Assembly (NCBI RefSeq): GCF_900128455.1
Contig: NZ_LT635783.1
Coordinates: forward strand, 2,803,338 to 2,867,337
DNA from: Bacteroides mediterraneensis
GTDB taxonomy: Bacteria; Bacteroidota; Bacteroidia; Bacteroidales; Bacteroidaceae
DNA length: 64,000 bases
Direction: 5' to 3'
Positions 25,295-34,276 of the stretch are shown in pieces; within the stretch, counting starts at the first letter, position 1; each line of letters opens with the position of its first letter. The notes under the pieces are model-generated. The model had not been told where the DNA came from. It searched no databases and worked only from the letters and a program-made list of their open reading frames with translations. Position numbers and translations under genes: made by a program.

Positions 25295-25552
25295 ATGAAA
25301 AATCAAATTGCATTGCCTGCAAACCAGGCAAGAGAAAGCCGTATATCGTTATGGCTGAACCGTAAGAATTGTATCTTTTCCGCTCTTATGGAAGAGAGAG
25401 TATCAAACCGTCAGGCTGTGCTTGTTTCTCAAGTACTTGCTTCCTTCAGCATTCTTAGCTGTTCCTTTTTTATTCATTGGCTGGCTGCCGTTGCTTGCCT
25501 GTGCTGGTTTATTTGTTCCGTTCTGCTTTGTAAGAAAGGAGGTTTGCGATGA
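25295..25552 (+). CDS. Small membrane protein of mobile-element type, unrecognised
   Basis: An 85-aa protein with a soluble N terminus (NQARESRISLWLNRKNCIFSALMEE) and a hydrophobic C-terminal half (about 45-80) containing one or two transmembrane helices (VLASFSILSCSFFIHWLAAVACLCWFI). It follows the structured leader and overlaps the next small gene by 4 bp. I do not recognise a family. Confidence 0.55.
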   Translation: MKNQIALPANQARESRISLWLNRKNCIFSALMEERVSNRQAVLVSQVLASFSILSCSFFIHWLAAVACLCWFICSVLLCKKGGLR

Positions 25553-25737
25553 CCGATTACACGCCACAACCCGCAACGTTTCGCGTAGACAAATATCAGG
25601 CATACGAGGATGGTAAAGTTCTGTTTGAACAATACACTATTCTCATGTATGTGCCGAAAACGGAGCATACCCACCCACTCAGAACGGCTTAATCCACCCA
25701 CAATTATTGCTAAAATGGCCTTGAAAAGTGCCTGAAA

Positions 25738-25988
25738 AACGGAGTATATCCGTTCATTTCAGCTAAAAACGCCACAAAACGCCATAAAAAAACGGAGCAT
25801 ATCCGTTCAGTGGTTTTTGATTACGATAAAATGTCCGTTTTAGTATACAGAAATCGGAGTATATCCGTTCAGAGATAAGAATGTAATGATACAATAATCA
25901 GTTGTTTACATTCGAAAAACGGAGCATATCCGTTCACCTTCTCACAGAAACGACAATGCCTGCATAAAAAACGTGGTATGTCCGTTCA
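25738..25988. repeat. Multiple terminal repeats at the IS21 left end
   Basis: Five copies of a 19-bp motif close to AACGGAGTATATCCGTTCA start at 25738, 25791, 25853, 25918 and 25970. Two inverted copies lie at the right end (about 28426-28445 and 28449-28469). IS21 elements use such repeats as IstA binding sites. The spacing of 52-65 bp resembles a CRISPR at first sight, but there is no cas gene. Confidence 0.88.
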
Positions 25989-26044
25989 CTTTCCACTCTT
26001 TCCCGTATCTTGTATGCAGAATATAATCTTCATACAATACGACT

Positions 26045-27607
26045 ATGGCAGGAAAAAGTAAGAATATGAGCCAGATCAAACAACTTCTTCTACTAAAGAA
26101 GAGCGGAATCTCCAACCGCAAGGCTGCTGATATAATCGGCATGAACAAGGAGACAGTGAACAACTACATGAATAAGGTCAACGCTGACAGCCTGAGCCTT
26201 GATGAACTTATCAGGTTGGATGATCCCATTCTTGAGCACCGTCTCAAGGGCGGCAATCCTGCATATAGCGACAAGCGTTTTGAAACATTCAAAGCCCTTC
26301 TTCCATATCTTCAGGAGGAGATGAAGCGCAAGCATGTCACGCTGAAGCTGCTTTGGGAGGAATACCGTAATGAGCATCCGGATGACCACTACAGCCTGAC
26401 ACAGTTCCGTTTTCATTACAATCAGAACACAGAGGCCGGAAAGGAATCGCCATCTACCATACTTGCCGACATGCGTACTGGCGGCGAAAAGCTTTTCCTC
26501 GATTTTGCCGGTGATACCATGGGGTACGTTGATATGGAAACCGGTGAGGTCGTCCAGTGCCAGGCTTTTGTAGCCACTCTGCCTGCAAGCGACTACGGTT
26601 ATATCCTCTTCGTACGTTCACAGCGCACGGAAGACTTTGTATATGCCATAACGCAGTGCCTGAAACATCTTGGCGGCGTACCAAAGATGCTTGTCCCTGA
26701 CAACCTTAAAGCTGCTGTTGTCAAGACCGACAGATATGAGCCTTCACTTAACCGTGTAATGGAGGATATGGCCAATCATTACGGTACGGTCATCATACCG
26801 GCACGTCCCGCACACCCAAAAGATAAAAGCAACGTGGAAGGGACCGTGAGGCTTGTCTATATGCGTGTGTTTGCCGAACTCCGCAATGAAACCTTCCATT
26901 CACTGGAAGAGCTTAACCGGGCAGCCTCGCTCAAAATGAAAGCGCACAACCAGAAACGCATGCAGAAGCATCCTTATACGCGTGAGGAACGGTTCCTTGC
27001 CGTAGACAGGCCTAATCTTATGCCGCTGCCTGACAGGGATTTTGAGATTGTGTCATATACCGATTTGAAGGTGTCAACCAACTGCTGTATCTATCTCGGA
27101 CGTGACCAGCACTATTATACAGTACCCTATCAGTATATATCCAAAACTGCACATGTTGCATATACACGCACATTGGTAAAAGTATATGTGGACGGTGAAC
27201 TTGTAGCCACTCACATACGTGATTACAACAGGGGAAAGTATACTATCGTAAAGGAGCATCTTGCAAGCAACTCCCGGGAATACAGAGGGATGAGTGCAAA
27301 ATCATACATAGAGCGTGCCGAGCGTGCATCCGGCATACTTGGAGATGTAATCCGCCGCATATTTTATTCTTCCACAATGCCTCCGGAGACTCATTACAAG
27401 ACCTGCGACGGGCTTCTAAACCTGCAAAGGAGCAGTGATCCGGCCGTTTTCCAGAAAGCCTGCGAGACAGCCCTGAATGTAGACAGATGCAACTATCGCT
27501 TTATCCGTTTACTGGTAGAGAGCAAGTGTGCCGGTGTGGGGCAACCTTCATTTTCCTTTGCTCCTCCGCAGCACTGTAATATCCGTGGGAAATCACAGTT
27601 CAAATGA
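26045..27607 (+). CDS. istA: IS21-family transposase IstA
   Basis: A 520-aa transposase. The N-terminal HTH (KKSGISNRKAADIIGMNKETVNNYM) is followed by an integrase-like DDE core: the first Asp in KLFLDFAGDTMGYVD, the second in LVPDNLKAAV, and the Glu in KSNVEGTVRLVY. A C-terminal DNA-binding/beta region follows. It acts with the IstB ATPase to catalyse cut-and-paste or cointegrate transposition. The frame is complete, with no frameshift. Confidence 0.95.
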   Translation: MAGKSKNMSQIKQLLLLKKSGISNRKAADIIGMNKETVNNYMNKVNADSLSLDELIRLDDPILEHRLKGGNPAYSDKRFETFKALLPYLQEEMKRKHVTLKLLWEEYRNEHPDDHYSLTQFRFHYNQNTEAGKESPSTILADMRTGGEKLFLDFAGDTMGYVDMETGEVVQCQAFVATLPASDYGYILFVRSQRTEDFVYAITQCLKHLGGVPKMLVPDNLKAAVVKTDRYEPSLNRVMEDMANHYGTVIIPARPAHPKDKSNVEGTVRLVYMRVFAELRNETFHSLEELNRAASLKMKAHNQKRMQKHPYTREERFLAVDRPNLMPLPDRDFEIVSYTDLKVSTNCCIYLGRDQHYYTVPYQYISKTAHVAYTRTLVKVYVDGELVATHIRDYNRGKYTIVKEHLASNSREYRGMSAKSYIERAERASGILGDVIRRIFYSSTMPPETHYKTCDGLLNLQRSSDPAVFQKACETALNVDRCNYRFIRLLVESKCAGVGQPSFSFAPPQHCNIRGKSQFK

Positions 27608-27636
27608 CAGACTTCTAACACTCAAAACAAATAACG

Positions 27637-28392
27637 ATGGATGAAATTATCAATGCTCTAAGAAACCTTAAGATGCCCGGAATGGCCCATTACTGGGCTA
27701 CCATGCAGGAGACGCGACAGGCAGAGTCGCTCTCCTTGAAAGACGGTCTGCAACTGCTTATACAGGCTGAACTGGATAACCGGAATCAAAGCCGGAATGC
27801 CCGTCTGATAAAAAAAGCACACTTCCGTTATCAGGCTTCCATAAGTGAAGTTATCTATGACTGCAAGCGTGGCGTGGACAAGCAGAAAGTGCTTAATCTT
27901 GCCACTTGTGACTATGTGAAAAACGGGGTGTCCATACTTATTACGGGAGCTTCCGGTACAGGTAAAAGCTGGTTGGGTACAGCGTTTGGTCATCAGGCCT
28001 GCATGAACGGATATAAAGTTGCTTATTATAACCTGTACAGGCTCTTCGAGGAAATAAGCCTTGCCCGCATATCCAGTACTCTGCATCGTTTCTTCGCCAA
28101 GCTGGCACAGACTGACCTGCTTATACTGGACGACTTCGGAATGAAAGTTCTTGACGGACAACAGTTGCTTGACTTTATGGAGATTATAGAAGACCGCCAT
28201 GGACAAAAAGCTACGATTATCATATCACAACTGCCGGTTGCTAACTGGTACGATGTGATGAAAGGCAACACGACTGCAGCTGATGCAATATTAGACAGGC
28301 TGGTACACACAAGTGTGCGCTTCGAGCTACAAGGCAGCAGTTTACGTCAAAAAAGACATCAAAACTGCAACGTTACAGACGAAAATCAATAA
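27637..28392 (+). CDS. istB: IS21-family ATPase IstB
   Basis: A 251-aa AAA+ ATPase related to DnaC. Walker A is ITGASGTGKSWLGTA (about residues 102-116) and Walker B is LLILDDFGMK (about 164-173), with an N-terminal IstB helical domain (LRNLKMPGMAHYWATM). It regulates target selection by IstA. It starts 29 bp after istA and is probably co-transcribed. Confidence 0.95.
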   Translation: MDEIINALRNLKMPGMAHYWATMQETRQAESLSLKDGLQLLIQAELDNRNQSRNARLIKKAHFRYQASISEVIYDCKRGVDKQKVLNLATCDYVKNGVSILITGASGTGKSWLGTAFGHQACMNGYKVAYYNLYRLFEEISLARISSTLHRFFAKLAQTDLLILDDFGMKVLDGQQLLDFMEIIEDRHGQKATIIISQLPVANWYDVMKGNTTAADAILDRLVHTSVRFELQGSSLRQKRHQNCNVTDENQ

Positions 28393-28572
28393 ATTTGCAT
28401 CGCCATAGGTAAAGAGTATGAAAAGTGAACGGATATCCCCGTTTTGGGTGAACGGATATCAACCGTTTTCAGCACATGTATGGAAGTGATAAATTATGCT
28501 GTACACGTCCGGAGATGGAGCAGCTCAGTGAATTGATTCAAACCGCATTGAACGATAGAAAGGAGGCAGATC

Positions 28573-28812
28573 ATGGCAAATAAAAAAGTAGAATTCGACA
28601 AATATATTCTTTATCGTTACTTTCAGGAATATCTTCCTGCCGATAAAGTAACAGATGATGTAATCTATAAAACTTCACAGCAGATCCAGGATGAACTGTC
28701 TGATATGGCAGAGATCAGCATTAACGATATCGCTAGGGCGATGGTGGATTTGGGCTATGAACTAACCATTTCCCCCGATGGCCGTCCGGCGTGGATCATG
28801 TTGCGCAAGTAG
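28573..28812 (+). CDS. Small conserved-looking phage or cargo protein
   Basis: A 79-aa protein with a strong ribosome binding site (AAAGGAGG, 28559-28566). It is helical with an HTH-like middle (YKTSQQIQDELSDMAEISINDIARAMVDLGYEL), suggesting possible DNA binding. It is the last gene of the cargo island, directly before the terminator that precedes the portal/tail module. The function is unknown. Confidence 0.65.
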   Translation: MANKKVEFDKYILYRYFQEYLPADKVTDDVIYKTSQQIQDELSDMAEISINDIARAMVDLGYELTISPDGRPAWIMLRK

Positions 28813-28827
28813 CTGTATGTATAAAAA

Positions 28828-28860
28828 AGGTGTGGTGTCGTAATGATGCTGCACCTTTTG
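28828..28860 (+). terminator. Terminator at the right edge of the cargo island
   Basis: The stem AGGTG-(tg)-GTGTC-gtaat-GATGC-(tg)-CACCT is followed by TTTTG. It has the same architecture as the 9748-9781 terminator with compensating base changes. A new promoter follows within 30 bp. Confidence 0.8.
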
Positions 28861-28886
28861 TCTTTTTACCCATTTCCGGGGCTGGG

Positions 28887-28894
28887 TATCTTTG
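28887..28894 (+). promoter_or_regulatory. Promoter -7 element of the portal/tail operon
   Basis: TATCTTTG followed by AGAAAAAC, 17 bp before the first gene of the module. The same TTTTTA...TAnnTTTTGAGAAAAACA-like context occurs at 37540-37580 before the holin. The -33 region is T-rich (28863-28867) rather than an exact TTTG. Confidence 0.6.
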
Positions 28895-28910
28895 AGAAAA
28901 ACAAAGATGT

Positions 28911-29951
28911 ATGCTCACTATTCCTCAAGATATACCCGATTTTGTGCTGTCTTCCCAGCTGGACAATTTTACGATCAGTGCAGACAAACAGGTGGATTTT
29001 GTCCTGAAGCAAGGCGATACCATCATATTGCAGGAAAATTATACGCCGGATGCAAGCAATCAGATACGGATACTCGATATGTTCTCCCTGATGGAACCTT
29101 ATCTGATTGCGTCACCGTTTCTTCAGTTTAGTTATACGGTTTCCGCTTCCGGAGAAACTTCCATTTCTAAAACCTTCACAGTCTTGTTGTGTCGTTCTGT
29201 TGTTCCTTGTTCCGCGGAAGATTTTGTGAATGGCTATTTTCTTACTACACTGGCGGGACGTGACAAAGTTACTTCCTTTGGCCGGACAGAGACTCTGTAC
29301 TTCGTCAATGGGCTATTGACTGAGGAAGAGGCAACTACTGGAGTTACGGCTGAATGTGTATTTGTAAATGATGACAATCGGCTATTAAAGAGAATTGTTC
29401 CGTTAAGTCTTGTAACTAAATACGGTATTTATTCGGTCGACGTATCTCCTTCGAGATTTAACTTGTCAGGATATCATTTGTTACGTTACGCTGTAATAGC
29501 TGCTTCTCGGAAACAGGTTTTCCATGTGGATCAGTCAGAACCGGAGGCCATTGGTCTGAAGTTCCGTAACTCATTTGGATTGGTAGAAACTTTCTACTTT
29601 ATCGGTGGCGATACGGTAGAACCGGAGCTTACCCGGAGTGCGTCATACTTTGCCGGTCAGTACAAGACCTATTACGTAGACGAGCAGCGTAAGCACACGC
29701 TCAATACAGGATATATTCCAGAATCTATGTTTGCTTTGGCAGATGATTTGGCGAGAACTACGGAAGCCTGGTTGATGGACGATTCCGGAGATATCCCGAT
29801 AACCATTATAGAAAGTGATACCAGCCGGAGCGATGAAGACGATGGCTTGTTTTCATTTACCGTTACATACATCTTGGCTTCTCGCTGTCAGCAGCGGATT
29901 CATTTGCTCCCGGAAGTGTTCGATGATTCTTTCGATGATACTTACAATTAA
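28911..29951 (+). CDS. Phage virion protein, unrecognised
   Basis: A 346-aa beta-rich protein with no signal peptide, containing repeated strand-like segments (FLQFSYTVSASGETSISKTFTVLL, FRNSFGLVETFYFIGGDTV). It starts at the ATG at 28911, 17 bp from the -7 element, and opens the second structural operon. The composition and position suggest a tail or baseplate component. No family is recognised. Confidence 0.65.
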   Translation: MLTIPQDIPDFVLSSQLDNFTISADKQVDFVLKQGDTIILQENYTPDASNQIRILDMFSLMEPYLIASPFLQFSYTVSASGETSISKTFTVLLCRSVVPCSAEDFVNGYFLTTLAGRDKVTSFGRTETLYFVNGLLTEEEATTGVTAECVFVNDDNRLLKRIVPLSLVTKYGIYSVDVSPSRFNLSGYHLLRYAVIAASRKQVFHVDQSEPEAIGLKFRNSFGLVETFYFIGGDTVEPELTRSASYFAGQYKTYYVDEQRKHTLNTGYIPESMFALADDLARTTEAWLMDDSGDIPITIIESDTSRSDEDDGLFSFTVTYILASRCQQRIHLLPEVFDDSFDDTYN

Positions 29952-29956
29952 AGCCT

Positions 29957-30190
29957 ATGAACGTAATACATATCAAAGACGCATTGAGGTTGCTCGAGTC
30001 GGGGCAGCCTTGTAACCTGAAGTTATGGAAACTCAGTACAGGCGACATTCTGGAATACCGTGGTGCAGTGTGTGTCGGCTCACATTGGCGCCGGGGTGTC
30101 CATCGTGTTCGTCTTCCGGCATCCGGCTTGATCCGGGCTTTCCGCGATATATCTCTTTTCGAAATAAACAACATGACAATTTATCTCTAA
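29957..30190 (+). CDS. Small phage protein, unrecognised
   Basis: A 77-aa protein beginning MNVIHIKDALRLLESGQPCNLKLWKLSTGDI. Small beta-rich proteins of this kind lie next to portal genes in related phages. It starts 6 bp after the upstream stop and ends 2 bp before the portal gene. The function is unknown. Confidence 0.6.
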   Translation: MNVIHIKDALRLLESGQPCNLKLWKLSTGDILEYRGAVCVGSHWRRGVHRVRLPASGLIRAFRDISLFEINNMTIYL

Positions 30191-30191
30191 T

Positions 30192-31580
30192 ATGGACAAA
30201 ACAATTTCACAATACGACGACAACTTCATTCCTGGTGAGATATTCAACATCGAGGTTTCCAATGTAGCCGCCGAAATGGCATCCGTTGAGGACAGCAGCT
30301 TGGTTTTTGACGAAGACGCGAATATCAGAACGACACCTGTTCCGAATCGGAAAGGCATGGTATATGTAAATTTCGGTGAAGACAATCAGCTCCCTTTTAA
30401 TATTATCAAGATGATTGGTGTTGATGAAGTGATGAGCCAGAACAAGCTGTTCAATGTCATTACTTGTTATGGTGCCGGACTGAAGTATATGGACGTTGAT
30501 ACCAAACAGCCGACAACCCATCCCGAAATCAAACGCTGGCTGGTTCGCAACAGCTTGCCGTTGTTCCAGCTCGAGCAGGCAACAGACATGAAATACTTTT
30601 TCTTTTGTGTGTCGGTCATTATTCTTTCTCAGGATGGCAAGCGAATTAACCGTCTGGTGCATAAAGAAGCCTGCTATTGCCGTTTTGAAAAGGCGAGAAA
30701 TGGCAAAATCAATCATGTGATTTATGCCAATTTCCGTGATAATGTTTCACTCCGTCCGGAGGATTACGAAGTCATTCGTTTGCTTGATCCGCGCGACCCG
30801 ATGGGTGATCTGATGGTACTCATGGGGCGTGAACCTGGGCGCGATGGCGAAACAAGGATTCGTACCGGCGAACGGAAATTTGCTATTCTGGTACGCTTCC
30901 CGACGCCGGGGTTCCAGTATTATCCAATTCCTTATTACACCAGCATCTTCCGGGGCGACTGGTACGATATCAAGCGACTGATCGGGAAAGGCAAGAAGGC
31001 TAAGCTCCGCAACCATGCCAGCGTAAAATATCAGGTCGAGGTTCACAAGGATTACTGGCGAAACATCTGTGAAGAAGATCATATCACCGAACCGCTGAAA
31101 AAGATGGAGCGCATCAAGAAAGAAAAAGAAAACATCAAGAACTTCGTTTCCGGCATTGAGAACAGCGGTAAGGTTTGGATCACCGGTTACTACATCGATC
31201 CGAACGGCCGTGAAGTCCGTATGGTTCGCATCAACGTGATTGAAACCGGCAAGGAGGGTGGTGACTGGAGCGAAGATATTCAGGAAGCCAGTAACATCAC
31301 CTGCTATGGCGACAACATTCATCCTAATCTGGTAGGTGCCACTCCGGGTAAAGGGCAGAGCAACAACTCCGGTTCAGACAAGCGCGAGCTGTTCACGCTC
31401 AAGCAGGCACTGGAGATACCTTTTCATGATCTGATGAACATTCCGCATAACATCGTCATCGAGTACAATGGCTGGAGCGAGAAGGTCTATCCGGATGTTC
31501 CCATGGTGCTACTCACTACACTCGACCAGAACACCGATGCCAAACAGAAGACAGCTTCGGATCTTGAAAGCAAATCTTAA
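30192..31580 (+). CDS. Probable portal protein
   Basis: A 462-aa protein with portal-like features: GMVYVNFGEDNQLPFNIIKMIG near the N terminus, long mixed alpha/beta core, and a helical C terminus (EIPFHDLMNIPHNIVIEYNGW). The length is in the usual portal range (400-550 aa), and it lies upstream of connector-like genes. The portal forms the dodecameric ring through which DNA is packaged. No better portal candidate exists in the prophage. The assignment is by length, composition and context. Confidence 0.65.
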   Translation: MDKTISQYDDNFIPGEIFNIEVSNVAAEMASVEDSSLVFDEDANIRTTPVPNRKGMVYVNFGEDNQLPFNIIKMIGVDEVMSQNKLFNVITCYGAGLKYMDVDTKQPTTHPEIKRWLVRNSLPLFQLEQATDMKYFFFCVSVIILSQDGKRINRLVHKEACYCRFEKARNGKINHVIYANFRDNVSLRPEDYEVIRLLDPRDPMGDLMVLMGREPGRDGETRIRTGERKFAILVRFPTPGFQYYPIPYYTSIFRGDWYDIKRLIGKGKKAKLRNHASVKYQVEVHKDYWRNICEEDHITEPLKKMERIKKEKENIKNFVSGIENSGKVWITGYYIDPNGREVRMVRINVIETGKEGGDWSEDIQEASNITCYGDNIHPNLVGATPGKGQSNNSGSDKRELFTLKQALEIPFHDLMNIPHNIVIEYNGWSEKVYPDVPMVLLTTLDQNTDAKQKTASDLESKS

Positions 31581-31591
31581 AACGAATCAAT

Positions 31592-32413
31592 ATGGCTATT
31601 ACATTTTCACAAGAGATTTTCGAGAAGATATGTTCCTCTGCCACCAATTCCACGGCAGAGGTATACGATATGATTGCTCCTCACCTGGACGATACCCTTC
31701 AGAGCATTAATCATGTGTTGCTGGGTGACATGGCAGATAAATTAGATACGGTTCCTGGACTCGAGCAGGCGGTCACAAAGCTGGTTTGTCTGCGTACCTA
31801 TCAGGAGCAGATTCCGCAGCTCGATCTGGTATTGACTCCGACCGGTTTCGGTGTGGTGTCTAATCAGAATCTGGCTCCGGCTTCGGCCGACAGAGTCAAG
31901 AACCTGTTGCAGCAAGTTACCAATGCAGCCGAAGATACCTACGATCGGTGTTTGGAGCTGCTGGTCGGTACCGACTGGGCAGACACAGCACAGGCCCGTA
32001 TCAATATCCCCAACCTGATATATACCGCCCGACAGCTGAAGATGTATGTTGAATTTCCTTCTTCAGACGTACATCGTTCCAAGCTGAATGAGTTTCGCAC
32101 GAGAATGTATCAGGCGGAAGAAAAGATCCGGCAGCATGTGTCGTCAGAGTTTTTCGATCATATCCTCGAACAGGCTCGGCATAACGCTTTCACAAAAGAA
32201 GAAACCGCCATGGCAGACTATATGTGCAAGTTTATCGGATTTTGTATCATGGGACACTGGCCGGCTGCAAAGAGCATGCTGGAACGTATCGAGAATTATG
32301 CGGAATCCAAGGTAGAGGTATTCACAAGTTATAAGGACTCCGAGGCATACAAAGTCAAACATTTCCAGACTTACCAGAATGAAAAAGAAGATTCCGTATA
32401 CTTTTGGGGGTAG
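31592..32413 (+). CDS. Putative head-tail connector protein
   Basis: A 273-aa mostly helical protein directly after the portal gene, with long amphipathic helices (VKNLLQQVTNAAEDTYDRCLELL, EFRTRMYQAEEKIRQHV). It overlaps the next gene by 35 bp. The position fits an adaptor or connector. I recognise the type from Bacteroides phages but cannot name a family with confidence. Confidence 0.6.
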   Translation: MAITFSQEIFEKICSSATNSTAEVYDMIAPHLDDTLQSINHVLLGDMADKLDTVPGLEQAVTKLVCLRTYQEQIPQLDLVLTPTGFGVVSNQNLAPASADRVKNLLQQVTNAAEDTYDRCLELLVGTDWADTAQARINIPNLIYTARQLKMYVEFPSSDVHRSKLNEFRTRMYQAEEKIRQHVSSEFFDHILEQARHNAFTKEETAMADYMCKFIGFCIMGHWPAAKSMLERIENYAESKVEVFTSYKDSEAYKVKHFQTYQNEKEDSVYFWG

Positions 32414-33185
32414 AATCCTCAATTTTCGTTTTCCCACTTCCTGGAAGGAACTCAACCAGGAACAGCTTCGATATGTGTTCCTGGTCATCACGCTGTTTCC
32501 TCCGGCCAAGGCAAAGACCTATGTCTTTATGCGATTTACTGGAATACGTGTTCGCAGGAGGATTAAAGAAGGCTGGCTGTGTACTTTCCGTTTGAACTGG
32601 CACAAGAAATTGAGATTCATTCTTCAGGACTGGCAGATTCGCAGCTTTCTCCGGCAGATTGATTTTATTTCCGAACCCAATGCTTATCCCGTCAGACTGG
32701 ACAAGATCGGCGGTCGGTGTGCCATCGATGCGATGTTGCACGGCCTGAGCTTCGAAGATTACCTTTGTTGTGAGAACTACTATCAGGGCTACCTGTATTC
32801 GCAGAACGTTTCCCAGCTTAAATCCCTGTATAGTTATCTCTATAAGAAAAAGCCGGGCATAAAAGGTTCGTTGCAGGCAGCCTTTTCCCGGATCAAAGAA
32901 TACGAATTGGTTTCCGTGTTCCTTTGGTGGGGTAGTATTAAGCTGTACTTCACTTCTCTGTTTCCGCATTTCTTTCAGCCGTTTCACCGTTCGGCCGACG
33001 CTGATCAGCCTGAACTACCCGACCTGATGGGTGCGATGAACGCCCAAATCCGGGCACTGACAGGTGGCGATGTAACGAAAGAAAAGGAAGTTTTGCAGAT
33101 GGATTGCTGGCGGGCCTTGACAGAACTGGACGCCAAAGCACACGATATTCAAATCCTAAAATCAAGACAAAATGGACACAAGTAA
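32379..33185 (+). CDS. Phage structural-module protein, unrecognised
   Basis: A 268-aa basic protein starting inside the previous gene (MKKKIPYTFGGRILNFRFPTSWKELNQEQLRYVF). The middle is helical and aromatic. It is coupled to both neighbours by overlaps. By location it could be a tail assembly or neck protein. No recognisable domain. Confidence 0.6.
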   Translation: MKKKIPYTFGGRILNFRFPTSWKELNQEQLRYVFLVITLFPPAKAKTYVFMRFTGIRVRRRIKEGWLCTFRLNWHKKLRFILQDWQIRSFLRQIDFISEPNAYPVRLDKIGGRCAIDAMLHGLSFEDYLCCENYYQGYLYSQNVSQLKSLYSYLYKKKPGIKGSLQAAFSRIKEYELVSVFLWWGSIKLYFTSLFPHFFQPFHRSADADQPELPDLMGAMNAQIRALTGGDVTKEKEVLQMDCWRALTELDAKAHDIQILKSRQNGHK

Positions 33186-33675
33186 ATTCTTCGACGGGCA
33201 CACCTATTTCAAGGAGCTGACCGAGAAAAACAAGCTGGCCAAGGCCAACGCCTTTTTCCCATGTTCCTGTAGCGGTATCAATTCACTCCAGGATGTGCTT
33301 GACAATTTCCGGAAACAGTCCGCTTTCGTCTGCATCGACGATACCAACGATGCAGCCACCGAACAGATCGGGGGAGGATGGTTCAAGAAGCGTACCTTCA
33401 CGGTGTTTCTTCTAATCCGTTACCGCTACGATGACATGACTGATCGTGCGGCAAAGCTGGATATCTGTCGGCAACTCTTCCGACAATTCCATTCTCGTAT
33501 GATCCGTGATAAATACATATACGAAGATCTGGACTTATCTTTCCTGAATGTATCCAGAATCTACACCCGTGAACTGGGTGAGTATTTCATATCCGGCTGT
33601 ACCGGCTTGTACTTCATGGCCGAACTGACTGAACCGACTGATCTGTGTTATAAGGAGGACGAATGGGATGGCTAA
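33172..33675 (+). CDS. Putative neck or tail-terminator protein
   Basis: A 167-aa protein overlapping its neighbours by 14 and 8 bp. The sequence has an alternating strand/helix pattern (KKRTFTVFLLIRYRYDDMTDRAAKLDICRQLFRQFHSR) like small tail-terminator proteins. It lies between the connector and tail genes. Function is inferred from order only. Confidence 0.55.
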   Translation: MDTSKFFDGHTYFKELTEKNKLAKANAFFPCSCSGINSLQDVLDNFRKQSAFVCIDDTNDAATEQIGGGWFKKRTFTVFLLIRYRYDDMTDRAAKLDICRQLFRQFHSRMIRDKYIYEDLDLSFLNVSRIYTRELGEYFISGCTGLYFMAELTEPTDLCYKEDEWDG

Positions 33676-34219
33676 GACAGACAATAACAGACCGGCAGCA
33701 ACTGACGAAGATCGTAAGAAATATCAGGAAGCCTGGGCGGAAATGATGGTGACAATCTGGCGTGAGAAAATCGAACGACTGCACGTCATAAATACCTACT
33801 CATTGCATCAGCAAATTCGGGATAACGTGATATCATCCACCGACTCTGTATCTACTATCCAGCACAAGTTTCTTGAGTACGGTATCTACCAGGACATGGG
33901 TGTCGGCAAAGGGTATACTAAGGGTAATGGCGGTGACTTGCAGATTTTAAATCCTATATATAGAGAGGAACACGGACTTAACGTCCCTCGAAAAGTAGGT
34001 CCTAAGCCTGGTGGATATTATACATCTGGCAATCCCCGTAAACCTCGTGAATGGTTCTCACGTCCTTACTTTGCGTCGATCATGGTGCTGAAAGAACAGA
34101 TGGCGTACATGTACGGAGAAGAGTTTTGCGGTTTGCTGGTCGATAAAATCGAAGAAGCTAACCATAAGCGCAGCACAACACTCAAATCACGTTTGTATGG
34201 GACTCGCAAACGTAAATAA
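33668..34219 (+). CDS. Putative tail completion protein (gp10-like)
   Basis: A 183-aa protein with an N-terminal helix and a central segment (KFLEYGIYQDMGVGKGYTKGNG) that is followed by EWFSRPYFASIMVLKEQMAYM. HK97 gp10-like tail-completion proteins have similar topology, with a glycine-rich central region and a C-terminal helix. The C terminus is basic. Family membership is not certain. Confidence 0.55.
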   Translation: MAKTDNNRPAATDEDRKKYQEAWAEMMVTIWREKIERLHVINTYSLHQQIRDNVISSTDSVSTIQHKFLEYGIYQDMGVGKGYTKGNGGDLQILNPIYREEHGLNVPRKVGPKPGGYYTSGNPRKPREWFSRPYFASIMVLKEQMAYMYGEEFCGLLVDKIEEANHKRSTTLKSRLYGTRKRK

Positions 34220-34233
34220 ACTTATGTCTTTTT

Positions 34234-34255
34234 GTAGTATAACTCGGTAAGTTTA
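34234..34255 (+). repeat. Direct repeat / promoter-like element before the tail fibre gene
   Basis: This 22-bp sequence matches 36431-36452 at 21 of 22 positions; its core is TAACTCGGTAAGTTTA. A third copy of the core with two changes lies at 37457-37472. TAAGTTTA is close to the Bacteroidales -7 box, so the repeats may be phage promoters, or cassette boundaries used in recombination. Confidence 0.75.
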
Positions 34256-34276
34256 CTTCGTAAAAAACTCAAGATT

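Larger units (their letters stand above)
25650..28476 (+). mobile_element. IS21-family insertion sequence, 2.83 kb
   Basis: The ends are related inverted sequences, TGTGCCGAAAACGG at the left and its counterpart CCGTTTTCAGCACA at the right, starting and ending with TG...CA as in IS21. The element is flanked by a 4-bp direct repeat TGTA (25646-25649 and 28477-28480). It carries istA and istB in the standard order. Both genes look intact, so it may be active. Confidence 0.92.
25549..28583 (+). pseudogene. Small gene split by the IS21-family insertion
   Basis: The start at 25549 opens a frame (MTDYTPQPATFRVDKYQAYE...) that meets the insertion after 34 codons. Removing 25650-28476 and one copy of the 4-bp target duplication restores one uninterrupted 67-codon frame ending at the TAA at 28581-28583 (...GSDKLCCTRPEMEQ...DHGK). 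The restored gene would overlap the start of the 79-aa gene at 28573. Its function is unknown. Confidence 0.75.

Noticed and set aside
25738..25988. Regularly spaced 19-bp repeats resembling a CRISPR array
   Set aside because: The repeats are short, vary in sequence, have counterparts in inverted orientation at the other end of the IS, and lie inside an IS21-family element with istA/istB. No cas genes are present.
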